This document shows positions 15,913 to 22,964 of a DNA stretch of 34,607 bases, piece after piece. A program made the position numbers and the translations under genes. The DNA comes from Acidimicrobiia bacterium (lineage in GTDB: Bacteria; Actinomycetota; Acidimicrobiia; IMCC26256; PALSA-610): assembly GCA_017882905.1 (NCBI GenBank), contig JADGOO010000099.1, forward strand, positions 1-34,607. Reading direction: 5' to 3'. Within the stretch, counting starts at the first letter, position 1; every line of letters starts with the position of its first letter. Under the pieces are notes generated by a model. It was not told the origin of the DNA, did not search any database, and saw only the letters and a list, made by a program, of their open reading frames with translations.

Positions 15913-16974
15913 CTACGCGTCGGGGCCCTCGCCCTGGCGGCGCAAGAACTCCTCGATGTCGGCCGCGAGCGTCTCGGCCGACGGTAGATCCGACTCGTCG
16001 ATCGGTGGTGCGTCGCTGGCTGGGGGTGTGTCGTCGACGGGTGCCGCCGGGCGATCGCCGGATTTGTCGTCAAGTGGGGCGCGGCGACGACCGGGCAGCT
16101 CCTCGTCGTCTTCTTCGTCGTCGTCGTCCCAGTCGTCTTCGTTGTCCCAGCTGGGGTCGTCGTCCCAGTCGTCGTCGAAAGCGATCACGTCGTCGTCGGG
16201 CTCGTCGTCGAGCAGCTCGAGGTCGTCGCTCGTTCCCGAGTCGTAGCGCGCTTCGAGCGAGTGCACGTAGTGCACGAGATCCTCGTCGTCTTCTGCGACC
16301 GAGTCGACCTGCTGCTCCCAGGCGCGCGCGGCCACGGCGAGCCCACCAGTGTCGAGCTCGAGCTCGAGAAGCTCGCCGAGACGTTCGAGCAGCGCGAGCG
16401 TCGCTTTCGGGTTCGGCGCGCTGGCGACATAGTGCGGTACCGGTGCCCACAGCGACAGCGACGTGAAACCGGCCATTCGGGCTTGATCGGCGAGCACGCC
16501 CACGATGCCGGTAGGACCTTCGTAGCGCGAACGTTGCAGCCCGAGGCGCGCGGCGGTGCGCGGATCACTTGCCGTTCCCGTGACCACGACGGGCCGCGTG
16601 TGGGGCACGTCGCCGAGCAGTGCACCGAGCGTTACGGCGCGGTGCACGCCGTGATCGCGCGCCGTGCGCAGGATCTCGGCGCAGTACGCGGGCCAGTGCA
16701 AGTTCGGCTCGATGCCCAGCGCGAGGATCACCGTGCGGCCGTTCGGCTCGGCGCGATGGATGCGTGTGGTGGGCCAACGCAGGTGCCGTACCACGCCCTC
16801 GACGATCTCGACCTGTGGCCGAGCGGCCTGGAAGTCGAAGTAGGCCTCGCTGTCGAGCGCGTGCACCTCGGTCGCATCGAGCGTGCGGATGAGATAGCGC
16901 ACCGCGTCGCTCGCCGCGTTGGCCGCATCGTTCCAGCCCTCGAAGGCGGCGATGAGCACAGCCCCGTCGGTCAC
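15913..16974 (-). CDS. PAC2-family protein with long acidic tail
   Basis: A roughly 353-residue protein. The N-terminal 240 residues are a PAC2 domain (opening DGAVLIAAFEGWNDAANAAS, then VVVTGTASDP and APVPHYVASAPNPKA), related to archaeal and eukaryotic proteasome-assembly chaperones and common in actinobacteria. A roughly 60-residue segment follows that is extremely rich in Asp and Glu (DDDVIAFDDDWDDDP, DDWDDDDEEDDEELPG), then a Pro/Asp linker and a C-terminal amphipathic helix (SAETLAADIEEFLRRQ). The GTG at 16974 is chosen because TAGTGT lies seven bases upstream and the PAC2 domain starts at once; GTG 16983 (with AGGA) and GTG 17013 are alternatives. A link to the actinobacterial proteasome is family inference; no proteasome gene is present here. 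Confidence 0.87.
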   Translation of the reverse strand: MTDGAVLIAAFEGWNDAANAASDAVRYLIRTLDATEVHALDSEAYFDFQAARPQVEIVEGVVRHLRWPTTRIHRAEPNGRTVILALGIEPNLHWPAYCAEILRTARDHGVHRAVTLGALLGDVPHTRPVVVTGTASDPRTAARLGLQRSRYEGPTGIVGVLADQARMAGFTSLSLWAPVPHYVASAPNPKATLALLERLGELLELELDTGGLAVAARAWEQQVDSVAEDDEDLVHYVHSLEARYDSGTSDDLELLDDEPDDDVIAFDDDWDDDPSWDNEDDWDDDDEEDDEELPGRRRAPLDDKSGDRPAAPVDDTPPASDAPPIDESDLPSAETLAADIEEFLRRQGEGPDA

Positions 16975-16981
16975 CCGCGGC

Positions 16982-16987
16982 ACACTA
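16982..16987 (-). promoter_or_regulatory. -10-like box for the PAC2 gene
   Basis: On the minus strand TAGTGT lies seven bases before the GTG at 16974, which would make the PAC2 mRNA leaderless. The box overlaps an alternative upstream GTG start at 16983, so the two readings exclude each other. Confidence 0.45.
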
Positions 16988-17039
16988 TTCCTGGCGCCGG
17001 CGCGCTCGGACACGGGCTCCCGGCGCGCGGCGGCGACAG

Positions 17040-18239
17040 TCAGCCCAGGGCGCCACTCGCGTGGAGGTTGGTGAGCTCCGCGTCGGTGAGCCCGATCTCG
17101 CGCAGCACTTCGTCGGTGTGCTCTCCGATGGCTGGCGCGGCGCGCCGGATCACCGTCTGCTCGCCGTCGATCTGGACGGGCCCCGCGGCGAGCCGTGCGT
17201 GCTCGTGCGCAGGGTGGCGCGGGTAGTAGCCGTTCGCTTCCACCTGCGGATCGGCCAACACCTCCATGGGTGTGGCCAGTGGAGCGAAGATCGTGTCGTG
17301 CTGCGCCAGCTGCGCGATCACGTCGGCGAACTGCAACGTCGCGATCCGAGCGCGGAAGATCTCGTAGATCGCCTCGTTGTGCGCGGCGCGATCCGCCGCG
17401 GTCCGGTAATCGGGATGATCGATCATGTCGTCGAGGCCGAGCGCGCGACAGGCCGGCTCCCAGTGCCGATCAGGGTCGAGCATGTTCAGGACGACCCAGC
17501 GAGCGTCGGCGGTCTGGTACGGACCGACGAGCGGCGTCGACAGTGCCTTGAACGTCGACTTCACCGGGTCTTGGCGCAGGATCGATGTCGGGACGAGGTC
17601 GACGGCGAGCGTCCAGCACGCCGCACCGAGCAGCGCGACGTCGATGAGGGGGCCCTTTCCGGTGCGCTCGCGTTGGAGCAGACCGGCCGCGATGCCGCCC
17701 GCGAGGAACGCACCCGACGGCGCATCGCCCATCGCGCCGCGCTGCATGATGAACGGACCGTCGGGGGGCGTGAGCATGTGGCCGATGCCGCCGCGCGACC
17801 AGTACGAGACGGAGTCGAAGCCACCGAGATCGGCATCCGGACCGAGCTGACCCTGACCGTGGCCCCGCGCGTACACGGCACGGGGGTTGATCGCCCACAC
17901 GTCGTCGGGCTCGAGGCGAAGCTTCGTGCGCGCCGAAGGCAGGAAGTTGGTGATGAACACGTCGCACCAACCGATGAGGCGATCCACCACGGCGCGTCCC
18001 TCGTCGTGGCGCAGGTCGAGCGCGATGCCGCGCTTGTTGCGGTTGAACTGCTCCCACAAGAAGTTGAACTCGCCGGTGTCGGCGACGAAGCCGGCTCGTT
18101 GGAACCCACGGAGCGGATCACCGGTGAGTCGCTCGATCTTGACGACGTCGGCGCCCCAGTCGGCCAGGATCGCAGCGGCCGAGGGAACGAAGCCCTGCTC
18201 GGCGACTTCGAGGATCTTGAAACCGTCGAGCACACCCAT
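17040..18239 (-). CDS. CaiB/BaiF family CoA-transferase
   Basis: A 399-residue class III CoA-transferase, which moves CoA between carboxylic acids or, in the AMACR branch, epimerises acyl-CoAs. It opens with GFKILEVAEQGFVPSAAAILADWGADVVKIE, and continues with NRNKRGIALDLR (67-77) and an Asp142 in GGFDSVSYWSRGG that aligns with the catalytic aspartate forming the acyl anhydride. Length fits the family. The start at 18239 has a strong Shine-Dalgarno sequence (AGGAG, seven bases upstream). The acyl substrate is unknown; many homologues act in carnitine, oxalate, bile-acid or steroid metabolism. The PAC2 gene follows on the same strand with a gap of 65 bases. Confidence 0.92.
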   Translation of the reverse strand: MGVLDGFKILEVAEQGFVPSAAAILADWGADVVKIERLTGDPLRGFQRAGFVADTGEFNFLWEQFNRNKRGIALDLRHDEGRAVVDRLIGWCDVFITNFLPSARTKLRLEPDDVWAINPRAVYARGHGQGQLGPDADLGGFDSVSYWSRGGIGHMLTPPDGPFIMQRGAMGDAPSGAFLAGGIAAGLLQRERTGKGPLIDVALLGAACWTLAVDLVPTSILRQDPVKSTFKALSTPLVGPYQTADARWVVLNMLDPDRHWEPACRALGLDDMIDHPDYRTAADRAAHNEAIYEIFRARIATLQFADVIAQLAQHDTIFAPLATPMEVLADPQVEANGYYPRHPAHEHARLAAGPVQIDGEQTVIRRAAPAIGEHTDEVLREIGLTDAELTNLHASGALG

Positions 18240-18328
18240 GGTCGCATCTCCTGAGTCGCCCTCACCCGGCCGTGGGAAAGGGTTGGGATCACACTCTGAC
18301 GCGTCGGGTTGGGGTATGCACACCAGTG

Positions 18329-19534
18329 ATGCGGCGCACGACTCTCTTGCTCGCGGCCGTCGTCGGCACCCTGACCGGCTTCGCGGTGCTCGGTTTCGAT
18401 CGCCTCGTCGTGGATGTGGGCGTGAATCACGTGCTCAACGCGCCGCTGATCGTGCTCGCGGTCCTGCCCGGTGCGGGCTTGCTCGTGGCCGAGGTGCTGC
18501 GACGGTGGGTGGGTGGGGGCGGCGTGTCGCCGGCCACGTCGGACGCGTACCTCGTCGCCTATCACGATGCGCAGCCGCTCACGTGGCGGGACGGCATCGC
18601 CCGCACGCTGGCTTCGATCGCCACACTCGGCGCGGGTGGAGCCATGGGACTCGAAGGCCCGTCACTGCTCATCGGCGCGACGCTCGGCGATCGCATGGCT
18701 GCGTGGCTGCGCCCGAGCGATCGCCGCGCGCTGCTCGTGGCCGGCGCGGCGGCCGGGGTCGCGGCGATCTTCAAGGCGCCGGCGACCGGTGCGTTGTTCG
18801 CGCTCGAAGTGCCGTACCAGGAAGACTTCGGTCGACGCACCTTGCTGGCCAGCCTCGTCGGCGCGGCATGCGGCTACCTCGCGTTCGCGAGCGTCGACGG
18901 CACCTCGCCGCTCTTTCCTGTGCGCGGCGCGCCACCACTGGACCTCGGTGATCTCGCGACCGCGCTCGCGCTCGGTCTGATGTGTGGCTTGTTGGCGCGT
19001 GCGTTCGCGAAGCTTCTACAGGCCGCGAAGCACTGGAGCGAGGCCACCGGCGTCGCACCGCGATTGGTGGTGGCGACGATCGCCTCGGCGGTCGTGTTCG
19101 CGTTGACGCGCGGCCTCACCGGTCGCAGTCTCACGATCGGGCCGGGCTATGCGGTGCTGTCGTGGGCGACCCTGCACCACGCGGCCGGTGTCCTGCTCGC
19201 AATGCTCGTGCTCCGCGCCCTGGCGACCGCGGCGACCGTTGCCGGTGGCGGAAGTGGCGGCCTGTTCGTGCCGCTCGTGCTCGCCGGCGCGCTCGCGGGT
19301 CGGGCCCTCGGTGTCGCCGTACACCGTGACCCGGATGCCTTCGCGGTGCTGGGCGTGTCGGCGTTCCTCGGCGCGGGCTATCGCGTGCCGCTCGCGGCGT
19401 TGATGTTCGTGGCCGAGACAACCGGAAAGCCTGGTTTCGTGGTGCCGGGCCTGCTCGCCACGACCGTCGCCGATCTCGTGATGGGCAACGCGTCGGTCAC
19501 GAGCCATCAGCGCCGAACGACCCCGCTCACGTGA
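18329..19534 (+). CDS. ClC-family chloride channel/transporter
   Basis: A 401-residue membrane protein with about ten or more hydrophobic helices. ClC signatures: GLEGPSLLIG (107-116) with the gating Glu109, GVAAIFKAPATGALFALEV (143-161), GGGSGGLFVPLVLAGALAG and SAFLGAGYRVPLAALMFVAE. The residue after Glu160, which is the internal proton glutamate in E. coli ClC, is Val161, as in vertebrate ClC channels; this points to passive chloride conduction or altered coupling. The first selectivity motif (GSGIP in E. coli) is not conserved and seems replaced by GGGGVSP (62-68). No CBS domains follow. Start ATG 18329 has no Shine-Dalgarno sequence; a TATGCA eight bases upstream is an imperfect -10. The gene is divergent from the CoA-transferase (90-base gap). 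Confidence 0.9.
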   Translation: MRRTTLLLAAVVGTLTGFAVLGFDRLVVDVGVNHVLNAPLIVLAVLPGAGLLVAEVLRRWVGGGGVSPATSDAYLVAYHDAQPLTWRDGIARTLASIATLGAGGAMGLEGPSLLIGATLGDRMAAWLRPSDRRALLVAGAAAGVAAIFKAPATGALFALEVPYQEDFGRRTLLASLVGAACGYLAFASVDGTSPLFPVRGAPPLDLGDLATALALGLMCGLLARAFAKLLQAAKHWSEATGVAPRLVVATIASAVVFALTRGLTGRSLTIGPGYAVLSWATLHHAAGVLLAMLVLRALATAATVAGGGSGGLFVPLVLAGALAGRALGVAVHRDPDAFAVLGVSAFLGAGYRVPLAALMFVAETTGKPGFVVPGLLATTVADLVMGNASVTSHQRRTTPLT

Positions 19535-19549
19535 ACCAGCAGAGATCGT

Positions 19550-20611
19550 TCAGGAACGCAACGATGCGATGCTCGAACGGCTCGCGAAGTCGAGGGCGCC
19601 TTGGGCGAGGGCGGCGACCATCTGGCCCATGTGATCGAATCCCTCGCCGCGAGTCATGCCCATGAGATACCGCGCGTGGATGCCGGCCACGATGATGGCG
19701 AGCTTGTAGGACGCGAACACCTCGTACCAGTCGAGCCAGGTGAGATCGGCACCGCTCGCGCGGGCGTAGCGGTCGACGACCTCGTCGCGAGTGAGGAACC
19801 CGAGATCCGGTGAGATGACCGCGCCGGTGGCGACCACCTGCGCCTCGCCGCGGCCCCAGTACAACAAGAACAGACCGAGGTCGGTGAGCGGGTCGCCGAG
19901 CGTCGACATCTCCCAGTCGAGCACCGCGACGATCTGCCCGACGTCGTCGGTCGCGAGCATCGTGTTGTCGAGGCGGTAGTCGCCGTGCACGATGGTTCCC
20001 GCCGGCGACGGCGGCAGCTCAGCTTGCAGCCGGCGGGCCAGCTCGTCGATGGCGGGGTTGTCGGGACAGCCCGCTTCGCGCGACCCGTCCCACTGCTTGC
20101 CCCATCGCCGCACGTTGCGGGCCACGAATCCATCGGGGCGTCCGAAGTCGCCGAGCCCGACCGCGTTGTAATCGACGGCGTGCAGCGCCGCCATCACGTC
20201 GACGAGCGCCTCGGAGCAGCGGCGGGCATCGTCGCGGCTCACTCCCGCAAGCTCGTCCTGCGTGCGCAGGATCTGACCTTCCACCTTTTCCATCACATAG
20301 AACGGGGCACCGTTCACCGCGACGTCGTCGCAGAACGCGAGCGCTCGCGGCACCGGCACGGCGCTGCCGGCGAGCGCCTCGATGACGCGGAACTCTCGTG
20401 CCATGTCGTGCGCGGTGGGCTGCACGTGGCCGAGCGGCGGCCGGCGCAGCACCCACTCGTGGTCGGCATCGCCGACGATGTAGGTGAGGTTCGAGCGGCC
20501 ACCCGAGATGAGCTCAGCGTGCAGCGGTCCGCCCGACGCGTGCTCGATGCGCTCGGCGAAGAACGGCGCGAGCCGCTCGAGGTCGACGCCGTCAGGTGCA
20601 GGCTCGGTCAT
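19550..20611 (-). CDS. APH-like phosphotransferase family protein
   Basis: A 353-residue kinase-fold protein of the aminoglycoside phosphotransferase/choline kinase superfamily, in the subgroup resembling the N-terminal domain of ACAD10/11 and often found near acyl-CoA genes in actinobacteria. Visible motifs are ISGGRSNLTYIV (35-46), a nucleotide-binding VLRRPPLGHVQPTAHDM, the catalytic loop IVHGDYRLDN (His209, Asp211, Asn216) and the metal-binding VLDWEMSTLGDP (Asp232). It should therefore bind ATP and phosphorylate a hydroxyl group, perhaps of a hydroxyacyl-CoA, as proposed for ACAD10/11. It is not expected to give drug resistance. A minus-strand TAGATT lies nine bases before its ATG. It follows whiB on the same strand by 83 bases. 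Confidence 0.9.
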   Translation of the reverse strand: MTEPAPDGVDLERLAPFFAERIEHASGGPLHAELISGGRSNLTYIVGDADHEWVLRRPPLGHVQPTAHDMAREFRVIEALAGSAVPVPRALAFCDDVAVNGAPFYVMEKVEGQILRTQDELAGVSRDDARRCSEALVDVMAALHAVDYNAVGLGDFGRPDGFVARNVRRWGKQWDGSREAGCPDNPAIDELARRLQAELPPSPAGTIVHGDYRLDNTMLATDDVGQIVAVLDWEMSTLGDPLTDLGLFLLYWGRGEAQVVATGAVISPDLGFLTRDEVVDRYARASGADLTWLDWYEVFASYKLAIIVAGIHARYLMGMTRGEGFDHMGQMVAALAQGALDFASRSSIASLRS

Positions 20612-20620
20612 CGCGGCCGG

Positions 20621-20626
20621 AATCTA
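20621..20626 (-). promoter_or_regulatory. Weak -10 candidate for the phosphotransferase gene
   Basis: Minus-strand TAGATT, nine bases before the ATG at 20611. The spacing is one base longer than in the better cases, so the call is tentative. Confidence 0.3.
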
Positions 20627-20694
20627 GGTGATTCTCAGTGTCGGCGACACCGTCACCCGCGAGGCAGCTGCTCGCGGGCGAGTCGATGCGCGGG

Positions 20695-21042
20695 CTAGGC
20701 GGTGCGGCGACCGTCGCGCGGGGCGACGGGTTCGCCGTTGCCGCGCGGGTAGCGCGCGACGCGACCGACGGGCATGTCGACCCGGTAGCCGGCGGCGGCG
20801 CGCTCTTCTTCGGACTCGCCGCCCCAGAAGCCGTACTCGCGGTTCTCGCGCGCCCAGTCGCGGCACTCGATGAGGGCCGGGCAGGCGCGACACACGGTGC
20901 GGGCCTGCGACTCGCGCACGGCGCGTGCCTCGGGCCGCTCGCCCGGAGGTGCGAAGAACAACGTTGTCTGCCCGGAGCAGGCCGCGTCTGCGGTCCACTC
21001 GAGCACACCCGTGAAGAACAGCGTCGCGGTGTCGACGGCCAT
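20695..21042 (-). CDS. WhiB-family iron-sulfur transcription regulator
   Basis: A 115-residue WhiB-like protein, a family restricted to actinobacteria and their phages. The four cluster-binding cysteines are Cys22 (DAACSGQ), Cys51, Cys54 and Cys60 (VCRACPALIEC), followed by the glycine-rich turn GFWGGES (71-77) that contacts the principal sigma factor, then a basic tail (RVARYPRGNG and RDGRR) that would bind DNA. It binds a 4Fe-4S cluster and works with sigma region 4 to sense redox state or nitric oxide. The start at 21042 follows CCGGAGGA by six bases. A divergent LysR gene lies on the other side of a 227-base gap that contains two palindromes. I cannot assign it to a specific whiB/wbl subclass. 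Confidence 0.93.
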   Translation of the reverse strand: MAVDTATLFFTGVLEWTADAACSGQTTLFFAPPGERPEARAVRESQARTVCRACPALIECRDWARENREYGFWGGESEEERAAAGYRVDMPVGRVARYPRGNGEPVAPRDGRRTA

Positions 21043-21133
21043 GGGGGGTCCTCCGGAGCTGGCCTGTGGCCGGGCGGGCGGCATCTCGCGGAGCCCGGCT
21101 CGTACTTCTTTCCCATTAGTGAAGCCGTTCACG

Positions 21134-21139
21134 ACACTA
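21134..21139 (-). promoter_or_regulatory. -10 candidate for whiB
   Basis: Minus-strand TAGTGT, immediately following ACAGA. It would place the whiB transcription start about 85 bases upstream of the start codon. It overlaps the left arm of the palindrome at 21137-21164. Confidence 0.35.
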
Positions 21140-21164
21140 TCTGTCCAACAGTTGAAACAGATAG
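21137..21164. promoter_or_regulatory. Palindrome in the whiB-lysR intergenic region
   Basis: CTATCTGT and ACAGATAG are perfect 8-bp inverted arms separated by 12 bases. The spacer contains a smaller palindrome (CAAC-A-GTTG). The region is AT-richer than its surroundings. Each arm carries the first bases of a -10-like box pointing outwards (TAGTGT to the left, TAGCAT to the right). It could be an operator, two back-to-back promoters, or both. Confidence 0.55.
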
Positions 21165-21167
21165 CAT
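21162..21167 (+). promoter_or_regulatory. -10 candidate for the lysR-type gene
   Basis: TAGCAT, preceded by the same ACAGA as the opposing box. It predicts a transcription start near 21174, just before the TTGACC palindrome, and a leader of about 96 bases. Confidence 0.35.
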
Positions 21168-21175
21168 CCATCACC

Positions 21176-21195
21176 TTGACCGATTGTGCGGTCAA
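21176..21195. promoter_or_regulatory. Candidate operator for the LysR-type regulator
   Basis: TTGACC and GGTCAA form a perfect 6-bp inverted repeat with an 8-base spacer, about 75-94 bases before the regulator's start codon. LysR-type proteins usually bind such interrupted dyads between themselves and a divergent target, so autoregulation and control of whiB are plausible. Confidence 0.45.
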
Positions 21196-21213
21196 ACGCC
21201 GCCAGATCGGCCC

Positions 21214-21237
21214 CCAGCCTGGTTCCCAGCCTGGTTC
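21214..21237 (+). repeat. Two tandem 12-bp copies in the lysR leader
   Basis: CCAGCCTGGTTC occurs twice in immediate succession. Each copy also contains a small self-complementary core (CCAGCCTGG), so the transcript could form alternative small hairpins. Its function is unknown. Confidence 0.7.
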
Positions 21238-21269
21238 ACGAGGCCGGCCCGATGCCCATGGAGGCTCGC

Positions 21270-22172
21270 ATGGATCTGCGCCATCTCGACGCACTGTTGG
21301 CGATCGACCGCCTGGGCAGCTTCACCGCGGCGGCCGACGAGCTCCACACCGTCCAGTCGAACGTGAGCGACATGGTCCGTCAGCTCGAGACGGAGCTGGG
21401 TGTGCCACTCCTCGTGCGCGGCCGCAGGGGCGCCGACGCCACCGAGTTCGGGCGGGTCGTGCTCGAACGGGCCCGCCGAATCCGCGCCGAGCTCGACGCG
21501 CTCCACCAGGACATCTCGATGATCCAAGGCCTCGAGGTAGGCCGCGCCACGCTCGGCGTCGTGGGCACGATCAGCAGGCGGCTGGTGCCGCTCGTGGTAG
21601 CCGACCTGCGCGCGCACGCGCGCGGCGTGCACCTGCGCGTCAACGAGGGCGCATCGGAGCGCCTCGTGGCCGAGGTCGCAGCCCACGATCTTGCCCAAGC
21701 CGTCGTGACGGAGCCGGTCACCGACGCCCGCCTCATCGTGGAGCACCTCCTCGAGGAGGAGATGGTGGCGGTCGTGCCGCGCGAGTCGGTGCTCGGGAGC
21801 GGGCCGATTCTGCTCGCGCAGCTCGCCGGCGAGCGCATGATCCTGCCGCCGCTCGGTAACCCCCTGCGCGCCGAGATCGACCTCGCCCTGCACGCCGCGG
21901 GGCTCCACTTCGACGTGCCCGTGGAGATCGAAGGCGTGCGGCTCATCGCCGACCTGATCGCGGCGGGCGAGGGCGTCACGATCTTCCCGGCGAGCGCTGC
22001 ACCGGCCGCGGAACCGCACCTGCGAGCCGTGCCCATCGCCGACATGCCGCCTCGCCGGCTCGCGCTCGTGACGGCGCGCGCCAACCAGCTGTCGCTCGCC
22101 GATCAGGCCGTGCGCGCGTCGGTGATGCGCTTGCTTCAGCCGGGCGCGAATCGCGTGCCCAGCACGTCGTAG
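21270..22172 (+). CDS. LysR-family transcriptional regulator
   Basis: A 300-residue LysR-type regulator. Residues 1-60 are the winged helix-turn-helix (MDLRHLDALLAIDRLGSF, then AAADELHTVQSNVSDMVRQLE), followed by a linker helix and a periplasmic-binding-protein-like effector domain (about 88-290) with the typical GRATLGVVGTI opening. The effector is unknown. ATG 21270 is chosen because GGAGG lies five bases upstream and the family N-terminus starts there; ATG 21258 and 21252 are less likely. It is divergent from whiB, and two palindromes lie between the two genes. Its last 37 bases overlap the convergent VOC gene. Confidence 0.92.
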   Translation: MDLRHLDALLAIDRLGSFTAAADELHTVQSNVSDMVRQLETELGVPLLVRGRRGADATEFGRVVLERARRIRAELDALHQDISMIQGLEVGRATLGVVGTISRRLVPLVVADLRAHARGVHLRVNEGASERLVAEVAAHDLAQAVVTEPVTDARLIVEHLLEEEMVAVVPRESVLGSGPILLAQLAGERMILPPLGNPLRAEIDLALHAAGLHFDVPVEIEGVRLIADLIAAGEGVTIFPASAAPAAEPHLRAVPIADMPPRRLALVTARANQLSLADQAVRASVMRLLQPGANRVPSTS

Positions 22173-22924
22173 ACCTCGGAGATCCCCGCGACTTCGAGAC
22201 GGTCGACGGCGGCCCGTCCGGGGCGCGCCACGAGGCGCACGCGGCCGCCGCCGGGCCACGCCAGCTCGCAAGCCGCGCTGTGCTCTCCGCCGTTCTCGCT
22301 GGTGGTGTCGTGCTCGTCGGGCACGATCGTGCCGTCGAGGAGATCTCGGTACATGGCGGTGGCGGCCGCGAGCGCGGGCACGCCGATCACGACACGTCGT
22401 AGGTGCGTGGGCGGCCCTGAAGGCGGGAGCGGGTCGGCCCACCATCGCGGTGCACCCTGCCCCGGGTTCGCGGCCACCGACTCGAGAAGCTCGGCCCGGC
22501 TCCCCCATTCGCCGTGCGACTCGGCGAGCTGCACGACCGTCCCGTGCGACTGGCGCGGGTGGATGAATGCTTCCTTCCACATCGGATGCGAGACGTTGAT
22601 GTTCACGGGCTCGTAGTCGAGCGCGCGGGCGCGGTCGAGGGCCACGTTGATGTCGGGGACCTTGAACGTGAGGTGATGCGGCCCGGCGCCCCGTGCGTCG
22701 AGGAACCGCGCGAGGAAGTCGTTGCGCTCGGCTTCCCACGGTTCGAGCAGCTCGACCTTCATCCCCGAGTCGACGTCGCCGACGAGCACCTGCATCGGCC
22801 GGAACCCGACGTTGTTGCCGCCGAAGAGGACCGTGGCGTTGAGCGTGCCGGTCAAGAAGTGCAGCAGCGGAGTGGTGTCGCGTGCCGCGAGCGCGACATG
22901 GTCGAGGTCGGTGATCGCAGCCAT
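22136..22924 (-). CDS. VOC-superfamily protein (glyoxalase/methylmalonyl-CoA epimerase-like)
   Basis: A 262-residue protein with two vicinal-oxygen-chelate modules. The first (about 3-138) resembles methylmalonyl-CoA epimerase, with possible metal ligands His9 (LDHVAL), Glu58 (KVELLE), His84 (PHHLTFKV) and Glu135 (VVQLAE). The second (about 168-262, opening HLRRVVIGVPALAAATAMYRD) looks degenerate in metal residues. The double-module layout also fits ring-cleaving dioxygenases and lactoylglutathione lyases, so the reaction is open. The start at 22924 is chosen because the domain begins at once; the longer frame adds a basic, non-conserved stretch. A minus-strand TACCGT lies nine bases upstream. 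Confidence 0.85.
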   Translation of the reverse strand: MAAITDLDHVALAARDTTPLLHFLTGTLNATVLFGGNNVGFRPMQVLVGDVDSGMKVELLEPWEAERNDFLARFLDARGAGPHHLTFKVPDINVALDRARALDYEPVNINVSHPMWKEAFIHPRQSHGTVVQLAESHGEWGSRAELLESVAANPGQGAPRWWADPLPPSGPPTHLRRVVIGVPALAAATAMYRDLLDGTIVPDEHDTTSENGGEHSAACELAWPGGGRVRLVARPGRAAVDRLEVAGISEVYDVLGTRFAPG

Positions 22925-22933
22925 CGGCCCGGC

Positions 22934-22939
22934 ACGGTA
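22934..22939 (-). promoter_or_regulatory. Weak -10 candidate for the VOC gene
   Basis: Minus-strand TACCGT, nine bases before the ATG at 22924. It is tentative because the spacing is longer than in the clear leaderless cases. Confidence 0.28.
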
Positions 22940-22964
22940 CGGCGCCGAGCCGATGGTGCTGGAA

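Noticed and set aside
15913-16300. A Pup-like (prokaryotic ubiquitin) tail in the PAC2 protein
   Set aside because: The acidic stretch resembles Pup in composition, but the C-terminus ends GEGPDA without the Gly-Gly-Gln/Glu end, and the protein is far larger than Pup.
19550-20611. Aminoglycoside resistance gene
   Set aside because: It has the APH fold, but its motifs fit the ACAD10/11-like phosphotransferase subgroup, and no mobile element is nearby.
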